DNA from: Georgenia thermotolerans
GTDB taxonomy: Bacteria > Actinomycetota > Actinomycetes > Actinomycetales > Actinomycetaceae
Direction of reading: 5' to 3'
DNA length: 64,000 nt
NCBI RefSeq assembly: GCF_009193185.1
Contig: NZ_VUKF01000008.1
Location: 1 to 64,000 of the forward strand
The position numbers were made by a program, and so were the translations under genes. Each line of letters begins with the position of its first letter. The stretch's first letter is position 1. The notes under the pieces were generated by a model, which had not been told where the DNA came from, did no database searches, and saw only the letters and a program-made list of their open reading frames with translations. Positions 45,863 through 55,438 of this stretch are shown piece after piece.

Positions 45863-45998
45863 CGGTGCCCGTCGCGCCCGGCATGCCCGGAACGCCCCGG
45901 TTCGCCCGGCGGCGCGCCGGGGCCGCTGCGCGGACGGCGGATCGCGGCGTCGGCGTCGGCCTTTAGGCTGGAGTGGCTCGAAACAGGAAGGGACCGTC

Positions 45999-47762
45999 AT
46001 GGCAGATGCGGACCGCTACAGCGAGGCCCGCGCCCGCGAGCTGGAGCAGCAGGCGATCTCCCTCGCCGGCAAGAACGAGCGCCTGGCCCAGGCGCTGGAC
46101 GCCGCGCGCCAGCGCCTGGTGCAGCTGCAGGACCAGCTCGACTCCATCTCCAAGCCGCCGGGCTCGTACGGCACGTTCCTCGCCGCGCACCTGGACGAGC
46201 GCGAGGCGGACGTCTTCGTCGGCGGGCGCAAGATGCGCCTGGCCGTCTCCGCCGCCGTCCCGCTCGGCGCGCTGCGCCCGGGCCAGGAGGTGCGCCTCAA
46301 CGAGCAGCTCCTGATCATCGGCGCCGGGACCTTCGAGGCCACCGGCGAGATCGTCACGGTCAAGGAGGTGCTCGACGGCGACCGCGTGCTGGTCCTGGCC
46401 CGCACCGACGACGAGCGCGTCATGCGCCTGGCCGGCCCGCTGCTGGCCACCCACGTGCGGGTGGGTGACGCGCTGACGGCGGACATGCGCACCGGGTTCG
46501 TCACCGAGCGGGTCGTGCGCTCGGAGGTCGAGGAGCTGCTCCTCGAGGAGGTCCCCGACACCGACTACTCCGACATCGGTGGCCTGGGCCCGCAGATCGA
46601 GCAGATCCGCGACACCGTCGAGCTGCCGTTCCTCCACCCCGAGCTCTACCGCGAGCACGGCCTCAAGCCGCCCAAGGGCGTGCTGCTCTACGGCCCGCCC
46701 GGCTGCGGCAAGACCCTCATCGCCAAGGCGGTGGCCACCTCCCTGGCCACCACCGCCACCCGGCGGCGCGCCGAGCGCGGCGCGGAGGCCGAGACCGGTT
46801 CCCCGCGCAGCTACTTCCTCAACATCAAGGGCCCGGAGCTGCTCAACAAGTACGTGGGCGAGACCGAGCGGCAGATCCGGGTGATCTTCGCCCGCGCCCG
46901 GGAGAAGGCGGCCAAGGGCATCCCGGTGGTGATCTTCTTCGACGAGATGGAGTCCCTCTTCCGCACCCGCGGCACCGGGGTCTCCTCCGACGTCGAGACG
47001 ACGATCGTGCCGCAGCTGCTCAGCGAGATCGACGGCGTGGAGAAGCTCGAGAACGTCATCGTCATCGGCGCCTCCAACCGCGAGGACATGATCGACCCGG
47101 CGATCCTGCGCCCCGGGCGCCTGGACGTGAAGATCAAGATCGAGCGGCCCGACGCCGACGGCGCCCGGGAGATCTTCGCGAAGTACCTCACCGCGGACCT
47201 GCCCCTGCACGCCGACGAGCTCGCCGCCCACCGCGACGACCCCGCCGCCACCGTCACGGCCATGATCGAGACCGTGGTGGAGGCGCTGTACGCCACCGAG
47301 CCGCAGAACGAGTTCCTCGAGGTCACGTACGCCTCCGGGGACCGGGAGGTGCTGTACTTCAAGGACTTCGCCTCCGGCGCGATGATCGCCAACATCGTCG
47401 ACCGCGCGAAGAAGCGGGCCATCAAGGACCTGCTCGCCACCGGCGGGCGCGGCCTGCGCACCGAGCACCTGCTCGCCGCCCTGGCGGCGGAGATGCGCGA
47501 GAACGAGGACCTGCCCAACACCACCAACCCCGACGACTGGGCGCGGGTCAGCGGCAAGAAGGGCGAGCGGATCACCTACATCCGCACCCTCGCCGGCCGC
47601 GAGCCGGGCGCGGGCCTCGAGGACGCCGGGATCGCCCTGCCCGTCGTCGGCCCCGCCGCCGGGGAGGCGCCGGCGACGACGGTGGCCGGCGCCGACGCGG
47701 CCGGGGTGCGCGTGGACGGGCGGGACGTCGACACCGTCACCCCCGCCGGCGGGTACCTGTGA
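45999..47762 (+). CDS. arc: Proteasomal/pupylation AAA ATPase ARC (Mpa)
   Basis: 587 residues. N-terminal coiled coil (about 5-50) that captures Pup, two OB folds (about 55-180), then the AAA module with Walker A GPPGCGKT (232-239), Walker [11 protein letters not shown], arginine finger region [19 protein letters not shown]. The last residues are AGGYL. In Mycobacterium the penultimate tyrosine of the same tail is needed to open the 20S gate, so keeping it here is notable given that prcBA are absent from the locus. An AGGAAGGGACC ribosome site follows a TAGGCT box with a real leader, unlike most neighbours. First gene of arc-dop-pup-pafA. Confidence 0.96.
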   Translation: MADADRYSEARARELEQQAISLAGKNERLAQALDAARQRLVQLQDQLDSISKPPGSYGTFLAAHLDEREADVFVGGRKMRLAVSAAVPLGALRPGQEVRLNEQLLIIGAGTFEATGEIVTVKEVLDGDRVLVLARTDDERVMRLAGPLLATHVRVGDALTADMRTGFVTERVVRSEVEELLLEEVPDTDYSDIGGLGPQIEQIRDTVELPFLHPELYREHGLKPPKGVLLYGPPGCGKTLIAKAVATSLATTATRRRAERGAEAETGSPRSYFLNIKGPELLNKYVGETERQIRVIFARAREKAAKGIPVVIFFDEMESLFRTRGTGVSSDVETTIVPQLLSEIDGVEKLENVIVIGASNREDMIDPAILRPGRLDVKIKIERPDADGAREIFAKYLTADLPLHADELAAHRDDPAATVTAMIETVVEALYATEPQNEFLEVTYASGDREVLYFKDFASGAMIANIVDRAKKRAIKDLLATGGRGLRTEHLLAALAAEMRENEDLPNTTNPDDWARVSGKKGERITYIRTLAGREPGAGLEDAGIALPVVGPAAGEAPATTVAGADAAGVRVDGRDVDTVTPAGGYL

Positions 47763-47772
47763 GGGCCCGGGC

Positions 47773-49440
47773 ATGAGCGTCCACCGCCCCATGGGCATCG
47801 AGACCGAGTACGGCATCATCGAGCCGGGCAACCCCAGCTCCAACCCGATGGTGCTGTCGGCCCACGTCGTCGCCGCCTACGCCGGCGCCCCCGGCAGCGC
47901 CGGGCGCGGCGGTCACGTGCGCTGGGACTACGCCGGCGAGGACCCCCTGGCCGACGCCCGCGGCTTCCGGCTCGACCGCGCCAGCGCCCACCCCTCCCAG
48001 CTCACCGACGACCCCGAGCACCCGGCCCCGCCCGAGGAGGACATCCCGGCGGGGGAGGCCGCCCCGCCCGGCGGGGCCGGCCCGGGCGTGCGCACCACCA
48101 CGCTGCGCCGGCCCACCCCGGCCGAGCTGGCCCTGCCCACCGCCACCAACGCGGTGCTGACCAACGGCGCGCGGCTGTACGTCGACCACGCCCACCCGGA
48201 GTACTCCAGCCCCGAGGTCACCAACCCGCTGGACGCGGTGCGCTGGGACCGCGCCGGCGAGCTGGTCATGCGCGGCGCCATGGACGCCCTGCGCCACTCG
48301 CCGGGCATGCCCGAGGTCGTGGTGTACAAGAACAACGTCGACGGCAAGGGCGCCGCCTACGGCACCCACGAGAACTACCTCGTCAGCCGCGAGGTGAACT
48401 TCGGCGACATCATCCGCTACCTCACCCCCTTCTTCGTCACCCGGCCGATCTTCTGCGGCGCCGGCCGGGTGGGGCTGGGCCAGCGCAGCGAGCGGGCCGG
48501 CTACCAGATCTCCCAGCGGGCCGACTACGTCGAGAACGACGTCGGCCTGGAGACCACGTTCAACCGGCCCATCATCAACACCCGCGACGAGCCGCACGCC
48601 GACGCCGCCCGGTTCCGCCGCCTGCACGTCATCGGCGGGGACGCCAACCTCATGGACGTCTCCACCTACCTCAAGATGGGCACCACCTCCCTGGTGCTGT
48701 GGCTGCTCGAGCAGGGCGAGGTGCCCCTCGAGCTCGACGCGCTCATGCTCGCCAACCCGGTGGGGGAGACCTGGGAGGTCAGCCACGACGTCACGCTGAC
48801 CCACCGGCTCACCCTCGCCGACGGGCGGGAGATGACCGCGCTGGAGATCCAGCGGGTCTACCTGCGCGTGGTCGCCGACGCCCTCACCCAGGCCGGCCGC
48901 ACCGACCAGGCCACCCGCGACGTCGTCGAGCGGTGGGCCGGCGTGCTCGACCGGCTCGCCACCGACCCCGCCGACGCGGCCGCCGAGGTGGAGTGGGTGG
49001 CCAAGCTCGAGCTCCTCGACGGCATGCGCCGGCGCGGCGGGCTGCCCTGGGACCACCCCAAGCTCGCCGCCCTGGACCTGCAGTGGTCCGACCTGCGCCC
49101 GGAGCGGTCGATCTTCAACCGGCTCGTCGCGGCCGGGCGGGTCGAGCGGCTGGTGCCCGACCCCGAGGTGGCCGCGGCCGAGCACACCCCGCCGGCCGAC
49201 ACCCGGGCGTGGTTCCGGGGCCAGGTGGTGGCCCGCTACCCCGGCCAGGTGGCCGGGGCGAGCTGGGAGTCGGTCGTGCTCGACCTGCCCGGCCACGAGC
49301 ACCTGGTGAGGGTGCCGATGACCGACCCGCTGCGCGGCACCCGCCAGCACGTCGGCGCGCTGCTCGAGCGTTCGGGCACCGCCGCCGAGCTGCTCGAGGC
49401 ACTCACCGCCGGACGCCCCGGTCACCCCGGGCGCGCCTGA
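47773..49440 (+). CDS. dop: Pup deamidase/depupylase
   Basis: 555 residues, glutamine-synthetase-like fold shared with Paf[11 protein letters not shown] start with metal-binding Glu, [51 protein letters not shown]. It carries the Dop-specific loop after the first strand (about 40-110, Pro/Gly-rich and longer than usual here). It converts the C-terminal Gln of Pup to Glu and removes Pup from substrates. It starts 10 bp after arc. Confidence 0.96.
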   Translation: MSVHRPMGIETEYGIIEPGNPSSNPMVLSAHVVAAYAGAPGSAGRGGHVRWDYAGEDPLADARGFRLDRASAHPSQLTDDPEHPAPPEEDIPAGEAAPPGGAGPGVRTTTLRRPTPAELALPTATNAVLTNGARLYVDHAHPEYSSPEVTNPLDAVRWDRAGELVMRGAMDALRHSPGMPEVVVYKNNVDGKGAAYGTHENYLVSREVNFGDIIRYLTPFFVTRPIFCGAGRVGLGQRSERAGYQISQRADYVENDVGLETTFNRPIINTRDEPHADAARFRRLHVIGGDANLMDVSTYLKMGTTSLVLWLLEQGEVPLELDALMLANPVGETWEVSHDVTLTHRLTLADGREMTALEIQRVYLRVVADALTQAGRTDQATRDVVERWAGVLDRLATDPADAAAEVEWVAKLELLDGMRRRGGLPWDHPKLAALDLQWSDLRPERSIFNRLVAAGRVERLVPDPEVAAAEHTPPADTRAWFRGQVVARYPGQVAGASWESVVLDLPGHEHLVRVPMTDPLRGTRQHVGALLERSGTAAELLEALTAGRPGHPGRA

Positions 49441-49475
49441 CCGTAGGATCGGAGCAAGGAGGAGGGAGCACCGCC

Positions 49476-49664
49476 ATGGCACAGCAGGAGCAGCGCCACA
49501 CCACCCGACGCGACGACCCGGGGATCGAGCCGGACCCGCCGATCGCCGTCGCCGCGCAGGCCCGGACCCAGCAGGTCGACGACCTGCTCGACGAGATCGA
49601 CTCCGTGCTCGAGGCCAACGCCGAGACCTTCGTCCAGGGCTTCGTGCAGAAGGGCGGCCAGTGA
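49476..49664 (+). CDS. pup: Prokaryotic ubiquitin-like protein Pup
   Basis: 62 residues, disordered N-terminal half and helical middle ([19 protein letters not shown]), ending FVQKGGQ. The final glutamine must be deamidated by Dop before PafA can attach it to lysines. AAGGAGGAGGG gives a very strong ribosome site behind a TAGGAT box. The stop overlaps the pafA start by 4 bp. The usual prcB and prcA genes are missing at this point. Confidence 0.97.
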   Translation: MAQQEQRHTTRRDDPGIEPDPPIAVAAQARTQQVDDLLDEIDSVLEANAETFVQGFVQKGGQ

Positions 49665-51064
49665 CCGTCAGGCGCATCTTCGGCGTCGAGACGGAGTACG
49701 GCATCACCTGCGCCGCGCCGCCACCGGCGGCCGGCGCAGCGCCGCACGCCCCGATCAGCGCCGACGACGCCGCCCGGTACCTGTTCCGCAAAGTGGTCCA
49801 GTGGGGCCGGTCCTCGAACGTCTTCCTGCGCAACGGGGCCCGGCTCTACCTCGACGTCGGCTCGCACCCGGAGTACGCCACCGCCGAGTGCGACGACGTA
49901 CGCCAGCTCGTCGCCAACGACCGCGCCGGGGAGGTGATCCTCGACCGCATGGTCGAGGAGGCCAACGTGCTGCTCGAGCAGGAGGGCGTGGCCGGCACCA
50001 TCCACCTGTTCAAGAACAACCTGGACTCCGCCGGGAACTCCTTCGGCTGCCACGAGAACTACCTCGTGCGCCGGCGCCGCGACTTCCAGGCCATGGGCGA
50101 CGCCCTCGTGCCGTTCTTCATCACCCGGCAGATCCTCACCGGCGCCGGGCACATCCGCCCCCGCGCCGGCGGCGGGGCGACCTACGCCTTCTCCCAGCGG
50201 GCGGACCAGATGTGGGACGCGATGAGCTCGGCGACCACCCGCTCGCGGCCCATCATCAACACCCGCGACGAGCCGCACGGCGACGCCGACCTCTACCGCC
50301 GCATGCACGTCATCGTGGGCGACTCGTCGGTGGCCGAGACGACGACGATGCTCAAGGTCGGCATGACCGACCTGCTCCTGGGCATGCTTGAGGACGGCGT
50401 GCGGGTGCGCGACCTCGCCCTCGCCGAGCCCATGCGCGCCATCCGTGAGATCTCTCACGACACCACCGCCACCCTGCCCGTCGAGCTGACCAGCGGCCGG
50501 CGGATGAGCGCCCTGGCCATCCAGGAGGAGTTCCTGACTCGAGTGACCGGCTACCTCGACGCCGAGGGGCTGACCGCCGACCTCACCGACGTCCAGCGCC
50601 GGGTGCTGGAGCTGTGGGAGCGGGGGCTGCGGGCGCTGCGCGAGCAGGACCCCACCCTGGTGGACACCGAGCTGGACTGGGCCATCAAGGCCCGGCTCAT
50701 CGAGCGCTATCGCGCCCGGCACACCCTGGCCCTGGACGACCCGCGCGTGGCGCGTCTCTCCCTGGCCTACCACGACATCTCGCCCACCCGGGGGCTGGCC
50801 ACCAGCCTCGCCCGGCGCGGGCTCATGGCGCGTCTCACCACCGACGAGGAGGTCGCGGCCGCCGTCGACACCCCGCCGGCCACCACCCGGGCCCGGCTGC
50901 GCGGGGCGTTCGTGGCCCGCGCCCAGGAGCGCCGCCGCGACGTCACCGTGGACTGGGTGCACCTGAAGATCAACGACGCCGCCCAGCGCACCGTGGTGCT
51001 CAAGGACCCGTTCGCCCCGGTCGACGAGCGGGTCGACGCGCTCATGGCGGCCCTGCAGCGCTGA
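49661..51064 (+). CDS. pafA: Pup-protein ligase
   Basis: 467 residues. [14 protein letters not shown] start, [75 protein letters not shown]. It uses ATP to form an isopeptide bond between the gamma-carboxylate of Pup's terminal Glu and substrate lysines. The C-terminal domain ([15 protein letters not shown]) binds the Pup helix. GTG 49661 overlaps pup, forming one coupled unit, so ligase and modifier are made together. Confidence 0.96.
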   Translation: MTVRRIFGVETEYGITCAAPPPAAGAAPHAPISADDAARYLFRKVVQWGRSSNVFLRNGARLYLDVGSHPEYATAECDDVRQLVANDRAGEVILDRMVEEANVLLEQEGVAGTIHLFKNNLDSAGNSFGCHENYLVRRRRDFQAMGDALVPFFITRQILTGAGHIRPRAGGGATYAFSQRADQMWDAMSSATTRSRPIINTRDEPHGDADLYRRMHVIVGDSSVAETTTMLKVGMTDLLLGMLEDGVRVRDLALAEPMRAIREISHDTTATLPVELTSGRRMSALAIQEEFLTRVTGYLDAEGLTADLTDVQRRVLELWERGLRALREQDPTLVDTELDWAIKARLIERYRARHTLALDDPRVARLSLAYHDISPTRGLATSLARRGLMARLTTDEEVAAAVDTPPATTRARLRGAFVARAQERRRDVTVDWVHLKINDAAQRTVVLKDPFAPVDERVDALMAALQR

Positions 51065-51159
51065 GTCCGGACGCCGGGCCTGCGGAGCGACGTGCCGACG
51101 CGCCCGAGGCGCCGGGCGCCGTCGCCGGAGGCCCCCGCGGGCGACGTAGGCTGCCCTGC

Positions 51160-52089
51160 GTGAAGCGTTCAACGACCCGGGCCGTGCGGGCCCCGCGCGT
51201 CCTCGCGGCGTGGCTCGCCGTGGTGCTGGCCCTGGTCCTGCTCGGCGCGTGCACGCCGGGGAAGAAGGCCCAGGACGACCAGACCCCGCAGGTGAGCGTC
51301 ACCGGGACGTTCGGCTCCATCCCGGTGGTGACCTTCCGCCCGCCGCTGCCGCTGACCGAGTCCTCGGTCGAGACGCTCATCGAGGGCGACGGGCGCGAGC
51401 TCGCCGAGGGCGAGCCGGTGGTGCTCACCCTGACCGCCTACGACGGCGAGGACGGCGAGCTGGTCGACAACCGGCAGGTCGGCGAGGTGCGCACCCTCAT
51501 GCTGACCAAGGAGGACGTGGGGGAGGACCTCTACCCCGTGCTCGTCGGCGCCCGGGAGGGCAGCCGGCTCCTGGTGCGCCAGCCGGTGCACGAGAAGGGC
51601 ATGGACCGCATGCTCGTGCTCGTCCTCGACGTGCGCTACACCCGGGCCCGCGGCGAGCCGGTGACCCCGCCCGAGGGGCTGCCCACCGTCGAGGTCGCCG
51701 AGGACGGCACGCCGTCGATCAGCCTGCCCGACACCGACCCGCCGGGTGAGCTCGTCGTCCAGCCGCTTGTCCGCGGCGACGGCGCCCAGGTGCGTCCCGG
51801 GCAGGACGTCACCGTCCAGTACACCGGTGTGGCGTGGGAGTCCGGCGAGCCGTACGACTCCACCTGGGCGGCGGGCAAGGTGCCGCGCACCCTCAAGCTC
51901 GACGAGACGATCCCGGGGCTGCGCGACGGGCTGCTCGACCAGACCGTCGGCTCCCAGGTGCTGCTCGTCATCCCGCCCGCGCAGGCCCGCGGCACCGACA
52001 CCCTCGTGCTCGTCGTCGACATCCTCGCCGTCTCCGGCGGCCAGGACGCCTCGGTCGTGCCGGCGCCGACCACCTCCGCCCCCGACTGA
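51160..52089 (+). CDS. FKBP-type peptidyl-prolyl isomerase lipoprotein
   Basis: 309 residues. Signal peptide with lipobox LLGAC (lipidated Cys31), so it is anchored on the outer face of the membrane. Two FKBP-like parts: the first (about 45-165) is degenerate; the second has QDVTVQYTGVAWESGEPYDSTW and ETIPGLRDGLLDQTVGSQVL with most of the pocket residues. It folds proline-containing exported proteins. FKBP genes downstream of pafA are common in actinobacteria. TAGGCT 7 bp before GTG suggests a separate leaderless message. A repeat array starts right after the stop. Confidence 0.88.
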   Translation: MKRSTTRAVRAPRVLAAWLAVVLALVLLGACTPGKKAQDDQTPQVSVTGTFGSIPVVTFRPPLPLTESSVETLIEGDGRELAEGEPVVLTLTAYDGEDGELVDNRQVGEVRTLMLTKEDVGEDLYPVLVGAREGSRLLVRQPVHEKGMDRMLVLVLDVRYTRARGEPVTPPEGLPTVEVAEDGTPSISLPDTDPPGELVVQPLVRGDGAQVRPGQDVTVQYTGVAWESGEPYDSTWAAGKVPRTLKLDETIPGLRDGLLDQTVGSQVLLVIPPAQARGTDTLVLVVDILAVSGGQDASVVPAPTTSAPD

Positions 52090-52091
52090 CC

Positions 52092-52148
52092 GTGAGACGT
52101 CAAGTTGGGCGTGAGGCGTCAAGTTGGGCATGAGGCCTCACGGCCGGC
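52092..52148 (+). repeat. 19-bp repeat family, array C (three units)
   Basis: GTGAGACGTCAAGTTGGGC (52092), GTGAGGCGTCAAGTTGGGC (52111) and a decayed third unit (52130). It begins two bases after the FKBP stop codon. Confidence 0.88.
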
Positions 52149-52182
52149 GTGACGCCGGGGGATCGCCGGACGCCCGAGACCG

Positions 52183-52812
52183 CTACCGGCCGGTGCGAAT
52201 GACGAGGTCGGCCGCCGCCCGCGCGTCGCGCGCCTCGAGCAGCTCCTGCTCCTGGGCCTCCCACGCCGCCCACAGGTGCGCCCAGCTGCTCGTGTCCCGG
52301 GCCATCGCCCGCTGACGCCGCACCGCCTCGGGCGCCTCGAGCCACACCAGCCGGTGGACGAACGGCGCGCACGCCGCGGCGCCGGCGCCGCACCCCTCGA
52401 CCACGAGCACCCGCGGCAGCGGTGCACCGGGGGCGGGGACGACGACGTCGCCGTCGAGCACGCCGGCCACCCAGTCGTAGCGGCGCACGGCGCCCGGGCG
52501 GCCCTGCGCCAGCGGCGCAAGCACGCCCTCGGCGACGGCCTCGACCCCCGCGGCCAGCCCGTGCCAGCCGCGGTAGGCCTCCTCCAGGGCCAGCCCGGCG
52601 ACGGCGTCGTCGCCGAGGCGCGCACGCAGCAGCGGCAGGACCGCGGCGGCGAGGTCGGACTTGCCCGCGCCGGACCGCCCGTCGATGCCGAGCACGAACG
52701 GCCCAGGGCCGCGGTGGGCGGGCAGCGCGTCCAACACCAGGCGGGCCACCGCCGTCGCGGCCTCGGCGGGCGCCGCCGGACCGCCGTCGGGGTCCGGTGT
52801 GGGGACGGTCAT
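52183..52812 (-). CDS. P-loop kinase-like protein (uridine kinase-like)
   Basis: 209 residues. Walker [15 protein letters not shown], a lid-like Arg-rich region (RRQRAMARD), and [11 protein letters not shown] as the Walker B-like strand. The fold suggests a nucleoside or small-molecule kinase; the substrate is unknown. ATG 52812 chosen; the frame further upstream overlaps the hisF promoter region and is unlikely. Divergent from hisF with 73 bp between. Confidence 0.75.
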   Translation of the reverse strand: MTVPTPDPDGGPAAPAEAATAVARLVLDALPAHRGPGPFVLGIDGRSGAGKSDLAAAVLPLLRARLGDDAVAGLALEEAYRGWHGLAAGVEAVAEGVLAPLAQGRPGAVRRYDWVAGVLDGDVVVPAPGAPLPRVLVVEGCGAGAAACAPFVHRLVWLEAPEAVRRQRAMARDTSSWAHLWAAWEAQEQELLEARDARAAADLVIRTGR

Positions 52813-52885
52813 GACGCCCGACGCTACCGGGCGGCTAACCTCGTCCCTGGCGGCTATCCCCGCCGGGGACGAAGGAGCAGCAAGG

Positions 52886-53656
52886 ATGAGTGTGGCGATC
52901 CGGGTCATCCCGTGCCTCGACGTCGCCGGTGGCCGGGTGGTCAAGGGCGTGAACTTCCAGGGTCTGCGCGACGCCGGTGACCCGGTGGAGCTGGCCTACC
53001 GGTACGACCAGGACGGCGCCGACGAGGTGACCTTCCTTGACGTCTCCGCCTCGGCCGAGGACCGCGAGACGACGATGGACGTCGTCTCGCGCACGGCCGA
53101 GCAGATCTTCGTGCCGCTGACCGTCGGCGGCGGGGTGCGCTCGGTCGCGGACGTCAACCGCCTCCTCAAGGCCGGCGCGGACAAGGTCGGGGTGAACACC
53201 GCCGCCATCGCCCGCCCGGAGCTCATCAGCGAGGTCGCCGACCGCTTCGGCAGCCAGGTCCTCGTCCTGTCCGTCGACGCCCGCCGGGTCACGGGGGAGA
53301 CCCGCACGCCCTCGGGCTACGAGGTCACCACGCACGGCGGGCGGCGCGGCACCGGCATCGACGCCGTGGAGTGGGCGGCGCGCGGCGCCGAGCTCGGCGC
53401 GGGGGAGATCCTGCTCAACTCCATGGACGCCGACGGCACCAAGGACGGCTACGACCTGACGATGCTGCGCGACGTGCGCCGGGAGGTGCGGGTGCCGCTC
53501 ATCGCCTCCGGCGGGGCGGGCAAGGTCGTGGACTTCACCCAGGCGGCGCAGGCCGGCGCGGACGCCGTGCTCGCGGCGTCGGTGTTCCACTTCGGCACGA
53601 TGACCATCGGCGAGGTCAAGGCGGACATGCGCGCGCACGGCATCGCCGTGCGCTGA
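52886..53656 (+). CDS. hisF: Imidazole glycerol phosphate synthase cyclase subunit
   Basis: 256 residues. (beta/alpha)8 barrel with catalytic Asp12 in IPCLDVAGG and the second Asp in VLSVDARRV (about 131), phosphate sites [10 protein letters not shown] and LIASGGAG. With HisH it closes the imidazole ring in histidine synthesis. AAGGAG sits 12 bases before the ATG. hisI lies at 59309, separated by the ABC exporter and others, so the usual hisF-hisI pair is split by inserted genes. Confidence 0.96.
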   Translation: MSVAIRVIPCLDVAGGRVVKGVNFQGLRDAGDPVELAYRYDQDGADEVTFLDVSASAEDRETTMDVVSRTAEQIFVPLTVGGGVRSVADVNRLLKAGADKVGVNTAAIARPELISEVADRFGSQVLVLSVDARRVTGETRTPSGYEVTTHGGRRGTGIDAVEWAARGAELGAGEILLNSMDADGTKDGYDLTMLRDVRREVRVPLIASGGAGKVVDFTQAAQAGADAVLAASVFHFGTMTIGEVKADMRAHGIAVR

Positions 53657-53657
53657 C

Positions 53658-54533
53658 TCAGTCCAGGCGGAACCCCCAGGACGCGACGTCAAAGGACTGG
53701 CCAGGACTCCCGGGGCCGAACGTCAGCGTGACGACGACGGCGCGGGCGGAACCAGGCGGCGGCACTCCGACGCGCCACGATGCTCGCGCCCGATCGACCT
53801 GGTGGGTCAGCTCACGGCTGTCCCACAGGACGTCGCGACGCTCACCCGTCGGGATGCCGGAGGGCCCCAGCTCGGCGAAGTAAGCGATCTCCGCCATGAC
53901 CGGCACCTCGCCTCCGGCCACCGTCACCGCGACCGGCCGGCTCCGGTCGAGCACGAGACGCGGCAGCGAAGCGGCGAGCGCGGCCTCCTCGTCGGGCGAC
54001 GACGGCCCGGTGGTGACCCGCGCGCCGCCCCACGTCGAGCTCAGCAGCGGGAGCGCGACGCCGCCGACCGCGACGGCCGGCGGCGTGTGCCCGCGCGGTG
54101 CGGGCTGCTCCTCGACCGCGCGCAGGCGGGCGTGGGCAGGCGTCTCCTCGAAGGGCTCGACGCGGAGCGGCGCCGACGCGGGAACGCCGCGACGCTCAAG
54201 CACGGTGGCCTCACCGATGATTCGCGGGTGTCGGGTCCTCGCCACGAGCGCCAGCCGGGCGCCGGCGTCGATCCCCTGCCACGCCTCCGGCCACATGGGG
54301 TGGATCAGCACCGTCCCCGCGGTGCCCGGGGCCAGGCTGCGGACGCCGACGAGATCGACGGGCCCTTCATGGATCGCCGGGTCGGCGCCGGCCTCCGGCA
54401 GTGACCACCCGGCGCGGTAGCCGGACTGCAGGTGCCGCGACCGCCCGGTGCGCTCGGCCGGCCAGAGCTCCAGGGAGGCCAGGAAGGTGCCCTCGTGCCC
54501 GATGAGTCGCCGCCAGCTCGTCCGCTCCTGCAT
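53658..54533 (-). CDS. Hypothetical protein with EF-Tu-like beta-barrel segment
   Basis: 291 residues. The first third (GVRSLAPGTAGTVLIHP, then GARLALVARTRHPRIIGEAT) resembles the C-terminal beta-barrel of elongation factor Tu as found in small actinobacterial proteins. The rest has no motif I know and ends in a beta-rich stretch (VVVTLTFGPGSPGQ, FDVASWGFRLD). The stop is one base from the hisF stop. Unknown function. Confidence 0.65.
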   Translation of the reverse strand: MQERTSWRRLIGHEGTFLASLELWPAERTGRSRHLQSGYRAGWSLPEAGADPAIHEGPVDLVGVRSLAPGTAGTVLIHPMWPEAWQGIDAGARLALVARTRHPRIIGEATVLERRGVPASAPLRVEPFEETPAHARLRAVEEQPAPRGHTPPAVAVGGVALPLLSSTWGGARVTTGPSSPDEEAALAASLPRLVLDRSRPVAVTVAGGEVPVMAEIAYFAELGPSGIPTGERRDVLWDSRELTHQVDRARASWRVGVPPPGSARAVVVTLTFGPGSPGQSFDVASWGFRLD

Positions 54534-54644
54534 CGCGCCATTCTGGCGTGGGGCGGCGCCGGCGTCCGGGTATCTGCCTGCGCCCGACCGGACCAGCCAC
54601 CGGGTCCGTGCCACCATGGCTGTCGACGCAGATCGGGAGGGCCC

Positions 54645-55313
54645 GTGACCTGGATGGAGACCGAGCGCGCCGCGCTCGTGGAGACGTTCCGCCGCGCCGA
54701 CCCGGACGCGCCCACGCTCTGCGAGGGCTGGACCGTGCGGCACCTGCTCGCCCACCTCGTGCAGCGCGAGCACCATCCGCTGCGCCAGGCCGCCGACGTC
54801 CTCGCCCGGCCACGGCCCGGGCGGGAGCGGTTCCTTGGCCGGCTCGTCGAGCGGGCCCGCACCCCGGCCGGCTACGCGGCGCTGTTGGAGACCTTCGCCG
54901 CGGGCATGTCGGCGTGGAACCCGGTGGGCTGGGCCGGTGACCGCGCGCACCACGTCGAGTACGTCATCCACCACGAGGACGTGCGCCGCGGCCGCGGGCT
55001 GGTCGAGCCCCGCGTGCTGCCCCCGGACCAGGTGCGCGCCGTCTGGGCCGAGCTGGCCCCGTTGGCGCGGCTGGGCTACCTGCGCAGCCCGGTCGGCGTC
55101 GTGCAGGCCGTTCCCGGCGGGCCGCGGCGGGTGGTCAAGCGCGCGGCCGACGCCGTCGTGGTCGTCGGCGACCCGGTCGAGCTGGCCCTGCACGCCGCGG
55201 GGCGCGTCGATGCGGCCGACGTCGACGTCGTCGGGCGCCCGCAGACCGTCGAGCGGTTCCTGCGCTGGAGCGGGCCGGCGGAAGTCGCGCGTGATGGCGT
55301 CGACGTCTCGTGA
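54645..55313 (+). CDS. DinB/MDMPI-like metal-binding protein (TIGR03085 family)
   Basis: 222 residues. TLCEGWTVRHLLAHLVQREHHP and HHVEYVIHHEDVRRGRG carry the three histidines of the maleylpyruvate-isomerase/DinB four-helix bundle. Such proteins are thiol- (here presumably mycothiol-) dependent transferases or have unknown roles. GTG 54645 behind GGGAGGG. The last codons (ARDGVDVS and the TGA) lie in repeat array D, so its native C-terminus has probably been replaced or extended by repeat DNA. Confidence 0.78.
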   Translation: MTWMETERAALVETFRRADPDAPTLCEGWTVRHLLAHLVQREHHPLRQAADVLARPRPGRERFLGRLVERARTPAGYAALLETFAAGMSAWNPVGWAGDRAHHVEYVIHHEDVRRGRGLVEPRVLPPDQVRAVWAELAPLARLGYLRSPVGVVQAVPGGPRRVVKRAADAVVVVGDPVELALHAAGRVDAADVDVVGRPQTVERFLRWSGPAEVARDGVDVS

Positions 55314-55438
55314 CGGGACCGCACGCGGCAGATGTGACGTCCCGCGCGGGGAGTGACGCCTCGTGACCGAGTTGACGTCTCGCGCCGGGAGTGACGCCTC
55401 GTGACCGAGTTGACGTCTCGCGACGAAGTTGACGTCTC
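55291..55438 (-). repeat. 19-bp repeat family, array D (seven units, overlapping two genes)
   Basis: One unit at 55291-55309 (GTGATGGCGTCGACGTCTC), a 15-bp irregular stretch, then six contiguous units at 55325, 55344, 55363, 55382, 55401 and 55420. GTGACCGAGTTGACGTCTC occurs identically at 55363 and 55401. It covers the end of the upstream gene and the start of the ABC transporter gene. Confidence 0.9.
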
